Source of the DNA: Hevea brasiliensis
Taxonomy: Eukaryota > Streptophyta > Magnoliopsida > Malpighiales > Euphorbiaceae
DNA: 64,000 nt
Reading direction: 5' to 3'
Assembly (NCBI RefSeq): GCF_030052815.1
Contig: NC_079501.1
Coordinates: 78,202,979-78,266,978, forward strand
Shown: positions 1-10,687 of the stretch, in pieces
Position numbering within the stretch: position 1 is the stretch's first letter
How the letters are laid out: each line of letters starts with the position of its first letter
Notes under the pieces: model-generated
Databases searched by the model: none
Told to the model about the DNA's origin: nothing
What the model saw: the letters and a program-made list of their open reading frames with translations, nothing else
Translations under genes and position numbers: made by a program

Positions 1-1387
1 GTTTCTTCAGCAAAAATGTGCCATTATAAGCCTAGTTTCATGTCCAATTGGCCAAACACCAATTGGACCAACACAGCCCAAGTTATGGCAGTGCAAGTGA
101 CTGAATTTTCAGTCCCTCTGCACTCTTGTCCTAGGGCAGCCTACAACTTCACTTTGCAATCCTATTTTTCAGTCCATAATATGGTCAACTTACCTAAAAT
201 GGTCACTAATTGACCATTAAAATGTGCTCTAACAATTTCATAAGCCAAATCAATTTTCACTCCCCCAACACCCTAGCTTCACCTTATGTTTTCTACAAGA
301 TGCCTTAGTTAGCATATCAATTTATTATCCTTGTGTATATGTATCTTAAACATCATTTCTAATCCACTCTAAGTCCAACAAAACCCTCATTTCTATTCCT
401 TCAATATGGCTGCCAAAATTCATGGCATTCATACACATGGGTTTGGTTCATTTATTCCACAATTTCTTACCTATTACACATCTCTAACATGGAATTAATG
501 TGTTTTAAATAAATATGTGCACTAACCTTGAATGGAGCCACTTCTAAGACTTCAAAACTTCACTTTCTTCCTTTCTTTTTTCTGTCCAAAGCTTGCTCTA
601 GGTGTGAGGACCAAGTTTTATGAAGGCATATAGGGGTTTTATGGTGTAATTGGCTAGGTTTTGGAGCTTGGGTGAGTGCATCAATGGAGGGAGATGGGGA
701 GAAGTCACGTTTTGGTGAAGAAGAAGAAGAATAGCTGCTGTAATTTTTGGTTATTTGGTCTTCATTTAGTCTCTTTATTAGTTAGTCAAATGATGGCTTA
801 ATTGTGATTGGTCATAATTTATAAATGACATCATCAAGATGTCATAAATGAGCTTTTCTTTAATTTTTCTTTTCTTTTCTTCACTACTCAATTTCAATTT
901 AATTTCTAGTAATGTTTATTCATATTTTATGTCATATTAATTATTTACTTAACTGGACAAGTCGGCCAAAAATCACCTCTGAAGGCGAAATGACCAAAAT
1001 GCCCTCCGTTTGGCTTAACGGGTCAAAATTGTCTGTACCGATTGAAAAATTTTTCTAAATATTTTCTTGGCATTTTAATGCCATAGGAACCTCAATGACC
1101 CTTCTCTGGAGTCCCAAAAATTATTTTATAATTTTTCCCCCGGGTCTAGGGCTCCTCGTTGCGAGAACCGCAACTTCCCTCTGGTTACCCATCGCTTGGG
1201 CACCGGCTCATTCGACTTGGTTGTATTTTATTTCTAAAATTTTTCCTAAATTTTTCTTATTAATATTTGAGTTAATTATGGTTCTTTACCTTAGTTTAAA
1301 TATTTTTCCGGACGTTCTAGCTGTCCGGACCGACACTGGTCACGGGAACAGTAGACTGTGCGGAATTGCTACAGTGAGGGTGTTACA
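1..1387 (+). mobile_element. Ty3/gypsy-type LTR, 3' part (copy 1)
   Basis: Non-coding LTR sequence entering from the left edge and ending in the terminus GGGTGTTACA. It is homologous along its length to the right half (about 39349-40933) of the solo LTR at 37204-40933. Shared features include the block near 20-80 with two copies of an 'ccaattgg' motif and the GC-richer block 1140-1210 followed by 'agctgtccgga'. No polyprotein coding is visible. The small ORFs here are chance frames. It is probably a solo LTR whose 5' half lies outside the window. Confidence 0.75.
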
Positions 1388-2343
1388 AGACATATACATG
1401 AGTTTCCATTCATTTAATTCACAAAACCTTACTCACTTTAAGTCTTTAACATGGATTAAAAGAGATTTAAGTGTAAATAGGCACTAACCTTGAATAGGGC
1501 AGAATTTCAAACTACCCAAACTCCTTCTTTCTTCTTCTTTTGGCTGCCTAGAGGTTACTCAAGTTGCTAGGTTAATTTTTTATGAAGCTAGGTTATGATT
1601 TTGTTGGGTAGAAATTGGTGAATCAAGCTTTGAAAAGCTTGAATATACTTAGCTATGGAAGAAGAGGTTCACGTCCAAATGAAGAAGAAGAACCAGAAAA
1701 TTTGTTTCTTCATTTGTCATTTTTCTCTTTTTAAAGAGTCTTTATTGTGTTGTTGAATGGTGATTAGTGGAGGGCACTTAAATGACATCATGGTGATGTC
1801 ATAATTAAGCCTTTAAGTCATTTTCTTTTTCTTTCTTTTCTATTCATTTTTAATTTAATTTTTAGCAATATTTATTCATATTTTAGATCATAATAATTAT
1901 TTACTCAACTGGACAAGTCGGCCAAAAATCACCTCTGAAGGCGAAATGACCAAAATGCCCTCCGTTTGGCTTAACGGGTCAAAATTGTCTGTACTGATTG
2001 AAAAATTTTTCTAAATATTTTCTTGGCATTCTAATGCCATAGGAACCTCAATGACCCTTCTCTGGAGTCCCAATAATTATTTTATGAATTTTTCCCCGGG
2101 TCTAAGGCTCCTCGTTGCGAGAACCGCAACTTCCCTCTGGTTACCCATCGCTTGGGCACCGGCTCGTTTAACTTGGTTGTATTTTATTTCTAAAATTTTT
2201 ACTAAATTTTTCTTATTAATATTTGAGTTAATTATGGTCCCTCACTTTAGTTTAAATATTTTTCCGAACGTTCTAGCTGTCCAGACCGACACCGGTCACC
2301 GGAACAGTAGAATGTACGGAGTTGCTACCGGGAGGGTGTTACA
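1388..2343 (+). mobile_element. Ty3/gypsy-type LTR, 3' end (copy 2), directly abutting copy 1
   Basis: Starts immediately after the terminal CA of copy 1 and is homologous to about 427-1387 of copy 1, including the near-identical block 1907-2100 versus 952-1140. It ends in the same GGGAGGGTGTTACA-like terminus. Because it begins in the middle of the LTR exactly at the end of copy 1, the simplest reading is that copy 1 is a solo LTR inserted into this older, related LTR. The missing 5' part would then lie left of the window. Confidence 0.72.
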
Positions 2344-2535
2344 CATTTACTCTATTAATAGAGATTAAGGGTAAAGTTGACAAAAAAATAATTAATACTT
2401 TCTTGATTTTCTAAAGTAACGAACCATTTAAAAAAAAAAAAAAAAAAGAAAATTGTGTAAAGTGACAGATAATATGTAAAGGAGGAAGTATCATTTAAGA
2501 GGTTGACTAGAAAAACCTTTCTTTTTTTTTTTGTT

Positions 2536-3205
2536 TGATAACTGATTAAGTCAAATTATATAGACATTTAAGGTTAACATTCATTGCATTTTATTTGCAT
2601 TTAGTCTTTTTTTGTGTTTATTTTTATGTGTTTTTATTATTATTTTAGAAAACATGTTAATCTAACTCAATTCATTGATTTTTATATTTTATGAGGTGTT
2701 TTTATATGGTTCTAGAATCAAATATGAGTTTGAAAGAGATTTAGAGGTCAAAAAGTGAAGAATACAGGGCCAGAAGCAGTACACGGGCCATGTAACCTAC
2801 CCCATGTAACCTCTTAGATCCCGTGCAACTCTCTAGACTGAAGAAAACTTGAAAAGCAAAGTGGCAGAAAGTTACACAGGGCGTGTATCACTACACGGGC
2901 CGTGTATCACTACACGGGCCGTGTAAAGTCCCCTGACAGCAATTCTGATGCGACTTTTCTTGCTTCCAACACGACCCGGATGGACTCCTAATGCTTCTAG
3001 GACTCTGAAATTAGGGTTTTTACACCAGATATAAATATAACAAGTTAAGAATTGAAGGAGAGAGCCCATTTACATTCAAGGATGCACATCAACCTCAAGG
3101 GAGGTAAGGGAGAAACAAGATCTGCAAGATTGCTAGAAGGGATTTTCAGCTGAAGTTCCAAAAGTCTAAGGCTGCAACTCTCCTTCTAGGTTCTTTCACT
3201 CTATT
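2536..3205 (+). mobile_element. Partial gypsy LTR (5' half) of a collapsed element
   Basis: Homologous to the first ~650 bases of the LTR at 3246-4694 and, on the opposite strand, to the LTRs of the element at 5175-9435. Shared marks are the 'aaattatatagacattta' start, GC-rich palindromes of the type acacgggccgtgt (2893-2925), and the block 2960-3020. It stops at 3205, in mid-LTR, where it joins an internal purine-tract remnant. The 5' limit is approximate because the first ~20 bases differ between copies. Confidence 0.68.
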
Positions 3206-3245
3206 AACTTTTGAGGATAAGCAAAGATTTGAGTTTGGGGGTATT
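3206..3245 (+). other. Internal remnant with polypurine tract
   Basis: Forty bases between two LTR copies. They contain a purine run (3221-3241, 'gcaaagatttgagtttgggg') directly before the second LTR. The same purine-rich stretch lies next to the 3' LTR of the element at 5175-9435 (minus strand, about 6546-6580). It is therefore the polypurine tract that primes plus-strand synthesis. The rest of the internal region has been deleted. Confidence 0.6.
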
Positions 3246-4694
3246 TGATTGCATTAAATTATATAGACATTTAAGGTTAACATTCATTGCATTTTGTTAA
3301 GCATTTAGTCTCCTTTTATGTTTATTTTTATATTTTTTTATTATTATTTTAGAAAACATGTTAATCTAACTCAATTCATTGATTTTTATATTTTATCAGG
3401 TGTTTTTATGTGGTTTTAGAATCAAAGACGAGTTTGGAAGAGATTTGTAGGTCAAAACGTGAAGAATACAAGGCTAGAAGCAGTATACGGGTCGTGTAAC
3501 CTACCCCGTGTAACTTCCTAGACCAGTGAAACTCTCTGGATTGAAGAAAACATGAAAAATGAAGTGGCAGAAAGTTACACGGGGAGTGTATAACTAGACG
3601 GCCCGTGTAAAGTCCCCTGACAGCAATTTTGATGCGACTTTTCTCGCTTCCAACTCGACCCGGATGAACTCCTAATGCTTCTAGGACTCTGAAATTAGGG
3701 TTTTTATACCAGATATAAATACAACAAGTCAAAAATTAAAAGAGGGAAGAGAATTTACATTCAAGAGCCAATTTACATTTAATGATGCACATCAAACTCA
3801 ATAGAGGCAAGAGAGAAACAATATCTGCAAGATTTCTAAAAGGGATTTTTAGTTGAAGTTCCAAAAGTCCAAGGCTGCAACTCTCCTTCTGAGTTCTTTT
3901 ACTCTATTTTCTTCTCATGACTTCTCTTTATCTTTTTATAAACTTAATTGTAAAACTCACCATGGGTGAGTAGGTTTTTTATTCTAGGGTTAAGGTGTAG
4001 CACTCTCAATTTCATTATGGATCTGGTTTAATTTTATTTAATACATTGGGTATTTTATTCTTTGATTCAATCTCTTGTATTCTTAATGCATGCTATGTGT
4101 TGGTACCCACTTAGTATTGATTACAGATACTAATTGAAGAACTAAAAGGTGAAGATTGATATTAGAAAATAGAGATTTTGAACCTAGGAAATCTGACCTA
4201 GAGATAGGCTGATGACCTTTATGGAGTTCCAAAATTAATCATAGATCTCAAAAGGGTTTTGATTAGGACTAATCACCAACGAAAGTAGGGTTTGGCTCTA
4301 ATTGAAGTACACCTTAGATACCTTGAGAGAGGATCTAGGATACCTTAGAATTAATTTCCATTAAAGTAATAATCTCCCATTTATTGAATGAATTAGATTG
4401 ATTCCATAATTGATTAAAGTGTGAACCCCTAACTTTGGGTTGTTTTCATCCATTGCTATTTTAGTTTCGATAATTGTTTTAGACTTTATTTCTTTTAGTT
4501 TAGATTTAATTATTATTTCTCTATACAATTTGATCGCCTATATAATTAAAATTACTATAGTTTGGTACTCAACACGGTCCTCGTGGGAACGATACTCTAC
4601 TCATCACTTTATTACTTATTAGTGATCCGTGCACTTGCGGTTGTTGTAAAACCAGTAAATAATAACCATAAGTAAAAGCTTCTTTTTATAAACA
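3246..4694 (+). mobile_element. Gypsy (Athila-like style) LTR, 3' LTR of the collapsed element
   Basis: Full-length LTR starting TGATTGCATT next to the purine tract and homologous, in inverted orientation, to 5175-6545 and 8151-9435. It contains acacgggc/gcccgtgt palindromes, a pyrimidine-rich stretch at 3900-3945, and the typical 3' block at 4567-4640 (ggtactcaacacggtcctcg, then cacttgcggttgttgtaaaa). The ORF at 4440-4622 is a chance hydrophobic frame inside it. The exact 3' end (about 4655-4694) is uncertain because this copy differs from the minus-strand element there. Confidence 0.68.
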
Positions 4695-5174
4695 AACAAT
4701 TCTCTTTTTAATGGATTTTTTTGGCAAATCATAGCTTGAGATTCTAATATATGAGTTGGACACAAATTGTGGTAGGATCCTCAAATATACAATACTCCTA
4801 TACAAACTCCTTTTCATGGATGAAATTGTTCACACCACCCTCTACTCAATGTAAGAAGGGAGGGGATAAGATTATAAATTATATACTGTAGAATTGAAAT
4901 AAAGAAATCAAAGAAGCAATAATTCATCCTGATATGCTTTGTCATTAAAATGATGTTTCATTCAAAATTTTAGATCATAAAATGAAAATTAACAAACTGA
5001 TTTGTCTAAATGGAGAGAAAATAGAGGCCGAAAGCATATTGACCTCTCTATACATTGCCTCGCTTCATATAAAATGGGATTGGCTGGTTTTTAAACACAA
5101 AATATCTAATAGTCATAAACACTGTTGCTTGATTTCCAGACGAGAGGAAAATTTTTTGTTGTTTGCTAGTTTCC
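4695..5174. other. No gene recognised; flank of the gag-only element
   Basis: Moderately AT-rich sequence that continues, across the insertion at 5175-9435, into 9441 onward. A short ORF at 4982-5224 runs into the LTR and matches nothing I recognise. The last five bases, TTTCC (5170-5174), are one half of the target-site duplication. Confidence 0.5.
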
Positions 5175-6545
5175 TGTTTGCATGTTTTAAAACAACCGCA
5201 AGTGCACAGATTGCTAACAAGTAATAAAGTGATAAGTAGAGTATCGTTCCCACGAAGACTGTGTTGAGTACCAAACTATAGCGATTTTAATTATCTAGAC
5301 GATTGAATTGTATAGAAATAATAATTAAATCTAAATTAAAAGAAACAAAGTCTAAAACAATTAACAAAACTTGAATATTAATGGATAAAAGCATTCTAGA
5401 GCTGGGGGTTCACACTTCAATTAATTATAGAATCAATCTAGTTCATTCAATAAATGAGAGATTATTACTTTGATGGAAATTAATCCGATATTATTTTAAA
5501 TCCTCTCTCAAGGCACTCAAGGTGTATTTTAATTAACATAAACCCTACTTTCGTGGTGATTAAATTAATTAAACTCTTTAAGATCTTTTATTAATTTTGA
5601 AACTCCACAAAAGTTATCAGCCTATCTCTAGGTCAGATTTCTTAGGTTCAAAATCTTGATTTTCTAGTACTAATTTTCACATTTCAATTCTTCAATTAGT
5701 ATCTTAGATCATAGCTAGGTAGGTACTAACCATAGTATGCATTAAGAACACAAGAGATTAAATCAAAGAACAAAACCCCTAATATATTAAATAAATTAAA
5801 TTAAGAGTGCTACACCCTAACCCTAGAATAAAGAGACTACTCACACATGATGAGTTTTACAATTAAGTTTATAAAAAAATAAAGAGAAGACATGAGAAGA
5901 AAATAGAGTGAAAGAATCCAGAAAGAGAGTTGCAGCCTTGGACTTTTGAAACTTCAACTGAAAATCCCTTCTAGCAATCTTGCAGATCTTGTTTCTCCCT
6001 TGCCTCCCTTGAAGTTGATGTGCATCCTTGAATGTAAATTGGCTCCTCTTCTCAATTCTTGACTTGTTATATTTATATCTGGTGTAAAAACCCTAATTTC
6101 AGAGTCCTAGAAGCATTAGGAGTCTATCTGGGTCAGGTTGGAAGCAAGAAAAATCGCATCAGAATTGTTGTCATGGGACTTTACATAGGCAGTGTAGTGA
6201 TACACGCCTCGTGTAACTTTCTGTCACTTCATTTTTCAAGTTTTATTTAGTCCAGAGAGTTGCACAGGGTCCAAGAAGTTACATGAGACAGGTTACACAT
6301 CCCGTGTACTATTTCTGGCCCTGTATTCTTCACGTTTTGACCTTTAAATCTCTTTCAAACTCATCTTTGATTCTAGAACCACATAAAAATACCTGATAAA
6401 ATATAAAAATTAATGAATTGAGTTGGATTAATATGTTTACTAAAATAATAAAGAAAACACATAAAAATAAACATAAAATGAGACTAAATGCTAACAAAAT
6501 GCAATGAATGTTAATCTTAAATGTCTATATAATTTGATGTAATCA
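5175..6545 (-). repeat. 3' LTR of gag-only gypsy element
   Basis: 1371-bp terminal repeat. The minus-strand start TGATTACATC adjoins a purine-rich tract (about 6546-6580 read in reverse). The minus-strand end ATGCAAACA is at 5175. It differs from the 5' LTR by substitutions and small indels. Confidence 0.85.
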
Positions 6546-7100
6546 AATACTCTCAAACTCAAACATTTGCTTATCCTCAAGCAAAATAAAACTTTATAAA
6601 AGCTCATGGATACTTAGAAATATAACAAAAAACTTAATTTACACATAATTAGACGCTCTTCAACCTTCATACCAATTCTCACTTTTAAAGCGTAGGGACC
6701 TAAATAGTTGCCCACTAGAACCTCACTACCTTTGTGGTGCTTCAACTAATTATTCCTCTATGCAAGACCATTAATAAGTCACAAATAACCTGTTTTATCA
6801 AGATAGACTTGAGAAACACTTACTCCCCCAAATTGCCTCTATTGTGGATAATTGTGATGAAGTTTGATTTAATTCCAACTCTATAGGCATATCTCAATTT
6901 CCTATCTCCACTAATGTAGCATACACCTTCAAGTTTGAGAGGGTGATAAAACAAAAGAAATAAACAAATGCAAAATTTAAAACTTGGGTTGCCTTCCGAG
7001 AAGCGCTAATTTAAGGTCTTAAGCTTGACCCCTTTTAGAATTGCTTATCAAAAAGCGATTTTCGCCCATAGTAGTTGTCATGTAACACTACATATGGGTC

Positions 7101-7460
7101 TTAATTTGTGGTAGCCTCAAGATTGGCAAGATTTGGGATAAGATTGCACATAGCATGAACAACACATAGTTTAGAATGATATGCTTGGGAAAAGAATTGC
7201 TTTAGCTCATGGAGGACATGTGATGATTTAGGAGGTGTCCATGATAGAAAAGGGTCTTCTAGTGGTGTATGTGTAAACATCATTAATGAGCTTAAGTTGA
7301 TAGTCTTGTCAATTTCTTTATCTACCACCTTCACCTCTGATTTGTCTTCATGTAAGCACTCTTCCAATGACCCACCAACAATAAAGGAGTTGTTTTCTTC
7401 AACTTTAGGTTCAATTTCTTTTTCAAGTAACTCCTGCTCTTGTGGAAACTCTATTAACAA
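7101..7460 (-). pseudogene. Acidic gag-downstream ORF of the gypsy element
   Basis: An open frame of 119 residues, Glu/Lys-rich in its first half (runs such as LLEKEIEPKVEENN), lying downstream of the gag fragment in the same element. I recognise no catalytic domain. In TR-GAG/Athila-like elements, acidic low-complexity sequence often follows the gag core. Stops upstream (7461-7717) separate it from the gag frame. It is most likely a decayed part of the same gag polyprotein, not an independent gene. Confidence 0.45.
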
Positions 7461-7717
7461 GTCATCTTCATAGGAATTTTGTTCTTGAGATTCAACTTCT
7501 TTTATAGGTTCAAATTCCTATGAAGCTTCTTTATTCTCCCAACTTTGTTCATATGATTCCACCTTATAAAGTGATAGCTCATTGTTTACCATTAGATTGT
7601 TAAAATTTTCCAATGGAGCTACTGCCTCTTCAAGTCCTACTCTATTCTTTACAGCTCGAATGATTGGTGTGAAATATTAGGATGATAGGTGTATTGGGGA
7701 TATTGGTGGCTCCAACC

Positions 7718-8026
7718 TTACAGTGAAGGATCCCAATGCCAATGGTAATCAAAATCTGCCATGTCATTCAACAAGTGAATGGCATCATCATGGTTTATTT
7801 GAAGAACATGATCACCGGTAGTCCAAGCTTCATAATCTATCCAATTCCTTGTCACTTCATCCAGACCATTATAGAAATTGAGAGTGAGTTCATAATTTGA
7901 AAGACCATGACTGGCAAATTGCTCTACCAATTCATTGAATCTTCTCCGAGCATTGTAAAATGGTTCATTGTGTTGCTGAATAAAACTTGTGAAGATTTGT
8001 TGATGAAACGTCTCAAAGTACCTCAC
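7718..8026 (-). pseudogene. Retrotransposon gag core fragment
   Basis: A 102-residue frame next to the primer site of the 5175-9435 element. It shows the retrotransposon gag core pattern: EPFYNARRRFNELVEQFASHG followed by a 'LNFYNGLDEVTRNWID' segment and a 'AIHLLNDMA' helix, spaced as in plant gypsy gag proteins. Gag packages the RNA and forms the virus-like particle. It lacks the rest of the capsid region and any zinc knuckle, so it is a fragment. It belongs to the same minus-strand element as the ORF at 7101-7460. Confidence 0.65.
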
Positions 8027-8124
8027 AAGAAAATCAAGTAAAAATAAAATGAGACAAAATAAATTATAAAAGAAATAAGAATATTTAGAGTAATTAAATC
8101 ACAAATCGTTCAATATCAAGTATT

Positions 8125-8144
8125 GGTCCCCGGCAACGGTGTCA
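8125..8144 (-). other. Primer binding site, tRNA-Asp type
   Basis: On the minus strand this reads TGACACCGTTGCCGGGGA, six bases after the LTR end. It matches the tRNA-Asp-type site of Athila-like elements (TGGCGCCGTTGCCGGGGA) except for two changes near the start. It fixes the element's orientation and marks the 5' LTR as 8151-9435. Confidence 0.8.
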
Positions 8145-8150
8145 AAAACT

Positions 8151-9435
8151 TGTTTGCATATTTTACAACCACCGCAAGTGTAAGGATCTCTAACAAGTAA
8201 TAAAGTGATGAATAGAGTATCGTTTCCACGAAGGCCGTATTGAGTACCAACCTATAGCGATTTTAATTATCTAGACGATCAAATTGTATAGAAATAATAA
8301 TTAAATCTAAATTGAAAGAAACAAAGTCTAAAACAATTAACAAAACTTGAATATTAACGGATAAAAGCATTCTAGAGCTAAGCGTTCACACTTCAATCAA
8401 TTATAGAATCAATCTAATTCATTCAATAAATTGGAGATTATTACTTTGATGAAAATTAATCCGATATTATCTTAAATCCTCTCTCAAGGCGCTCATTAAT
8501 TAACCTAAACCCTACTTTCATGGTGATTAAATTAATTAAAACCCTTTAAGATCTTTGATTAATTTTGAAACTCTACAAAGGTCATCAGCCTATCTCTAAG
8601 TCAGATTTCCTAGATTCAAAATCTTGATTTTCTAATACTAATCTTCGTCTTTCAGTTCTTCAATTAGTATCTTAGATCATAGCTAGGTGGGTACCAACAC
8701 ATAGCATGCATTAAGAACACAAGAGATTGAATCATAGAACAAAACCCCCAATATATTAAATAAAATCAAATCATATCCATAATTAAATTAAGAGTGCTAC
8801 ACCCTAACCATAGAATAAAGAGACTACTCACACATTATGAGTTTTACAATCAAGTTTATAAAAAGATAAAGAGAAGACATGAGAAGAAAATAGAGTAAAA
8901 GAATCCAGAAAGAGTGTTGCAGCCTTGGACTTTTGGAACTTCAGCTGAAAATCTCCTTTAGCAATCTTGCAGATATTGTTTCTCCCTTGCCTCCCTTGAA
9001 GTTGATGTGCATCCTTGAATGTAAATTGGCTCCTCTTCTCAATTCTTGACTTGTTATATTTGTATCTAGTGTAAAAACCCTAATTTCAGAGTGCTAGAAG
9101 CATTAGGGGTCCATCCGGGTAGGATTGGAAGCAAGAAGAGCTGTATCAGAATTGTTGTTAGGGGACTTTACACAGGCCGTGTAGTGATACACGTCCCATG
9201 TAACTTTCTACCACTTCGTTTTTCAAGTTTTCTTCACCTTTTGACATCTAAATCTCTTCCAAACTCATCTTTGATTCTAGAACCACATAAAAATACCTGA
9301 TAAAATATAAAAATCAGTGAATTGAGTTAGATTAACATATTTTCTAAAATAATAATGAAAACACATAAAAATAAATATAAAATGAGACTAAATGCTAATA
9401 AAATGCAATGAATGTTATATAACTTGATGTAATCA
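8151..9435 (-). repeat. 5' LTR of gag-only gypsy element
   Basis: 1285-bp terminal repeat matching 5175-6545. It is shorter because of internal deletions, including about 15 bases near the plus-strand right end, just before GATGTAATCA. The adjacent TTTCC (9436-9440) is the right target-site duplication. Confidence 0.85.
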
Positions 9436-9437
9436 TT

Positions 9438-9602
9438 TCCTGTCATTTGACAAATGGTAAAGGGAAAATTTTTCCTTTTGTTCAAAAATTTTCCTTTCCT
9501 GCTAGCTTTGCTGATGGAAATTGACTTTCCCTCCAAGACTTCAAAAATAAAATCTGCATTCCTCTCAATAACAAACTTAATTTTTTCTCTTATAAATTCA
9601 GC
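9438..9602 (-). other. Possible isolated exon of unknown gene
   Basis: On the minus strand a good acceptor (tttttatgcgcag) precedes an open stretch beginning AEFIREKIKFVIERNADFIF. It ends at the gag-only element: with that insertion removed, the frame would stop one codon later. I do not recognise the family. It could be a relic exon cut by the retrotransposon, or chance. Confidence 0.2.
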
Positions 9603-10429
9603 CTGCGCATAAAAACTAAATCCATGAGAAGACAAATCATTGCTCAGTGTCCCATTCGAATTCTAATGCAAAGATAAACCACAAAAAGCCAAATTCTGTT
9701 CAAAAAATTATGCAATAAAGCTGCCTGCAAGACCATATCTCTCTCTCTTTCTCTTACACACATACTAGCCTTCAATAACATGCATGTATGTGAGCAAATT
9801 ATTCGTACACTTGTGATCAATTAATAAAAAAGGGCATAACATATTTTCTCTTAATTTTTAATTTTTAGCAATCATTATTATATTTTATACTTTAAATCTA
9901 TGGTGATAAGAAAAAGTTCTAAATTCATTTGCTCACAAATTTTGTCTTCTTTCATGGCATCCTAAAAGGTTTTACACCTGTAAAATTAATCATATATAAG
10001 TAAATAAATACATATACTCCAAATCCTTGCCGTCTCCTCTCTTCCTTTTCTTCTCTTTTATATTTCATCAAACTTGTTAGTTCTAGACTATTGTCAGTCT
10101 TTTTCATAAGCCATTGATGGTCCTTCTTTTTCTTTTCTTTTCATTAAAATGTTGTTAAACTAATACATATCGTCTAGATTTGAAAATAGCAGAGGTATTA
10201 GTAATTATAGTTAAACCTCACCCCTAGTTTTAAATAATTCAAGCAGTCTAGCATCAAAATCAAACCAACCACTAATACAAGAGAGAAATAGAAAGTCACA
10301 TAGAGAGAATAATAAGCAATTGTTTAACTTCCTAATTCCCCTTGCCAGAAGTATTTGCAAGTCCACCAAATGGAGAAACTTGGTAAGGACGCTTCCAGAT
10401 CCTCATTTTCAGGTTGATAGCCTATTCAG
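9603..10429. other. Intergenic, no gene recognised
   Basis: AT-rich DNA downstream of the TNL gene, with CT-rich low-complexity stretches (about 9737-9766 and 10020-10075). I see no convincing ORF or RNA gene. Confidence 0.5.
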
Positions 10430-10502
10430 TTAGCCTCTTTCATATATTGTCCTATTCATAGCAATAGTCTCGTCCGATTTTTGATCCCTATACTTTGTCC
10501 AC
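10430..10502 (-). CDS. TNL exon 6: short C-terminal tail
   Basis: The acceptor tttgttctttaacag lies 185 bases after the exon 5 donor. Splicing gives a glutamine codon at the junction and 23 further residues (WTKYRDQKSDE..., ending YERG) before TAA at 10432-10430. The excellent splice signals and phase support it. If it is not spliced, the protein ends one codon after the donor and differs only in its tail. Confidence 0.5.
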
Positions 10503-10687
10503 CTGTTAAAGAACAAAAGGAAATGGAATGATTTTATTTTTATTCTATTTTACATCAAAACTAATCTTCCAGATTCCCTTTTTTTTTCATAATTAATTTC
10601 CTTTCATAGATAGTAAAACACACAGAATTCATAGATAATGAACCACGACAAAGACCTGAAGAAAAGCAATGGTGTAAGAGTGCTTAC

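Larger units (their letters stand above)
5175..9435 (-). mobile_element. Complete non-autonomous Ty3/gypsy (gag-only) element
   Basis: Both LTRs (5175-6545 and 8151-9435) run from TGTTTGCAT to GATGTAATCA on the plus strand. The whole is flanked by the 5-bp duplication TTTCC (5170-5174 and 9436-9440). A tRNA-Asp-type primer site lies six bases inside the right LTR, so the right LTR is the 5' one and the element reads on the minus strand. The 1.6-kb internal region encodes only a gag-like fragment and an acidic ORF. Protease, reverse transcriptase and integrase are absent. This layout fits the TR-GAG/LARD-like class of non-autonomous Athila-type elements. The assignment to Athila rests on the primer site and LTR style, not on polymerase sequence. 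Confidence 0.85.

Noticed and set aside
4440..4622. Hydrophobic 60-residue ORF as a small membrane protein
   Set aside because: It lies wholly inside a gypsy LTR in AT-rich sequence; the homologous positions of the other LTRs do not keep the frame.
4982..5224. 80-residue ORF with a possible host function
   Set aside because: The last part reads into the LTR at 5175 and the first part matches no family I recognise; no splice or start support.
10684..10686. TAA at 10684-10686 taken as the definite end of the TNL
   Set aside because: A consensus donor overlaps it and an in-frame exon with a strong acceptor follows, so I kept both options instead of fixing this stop.
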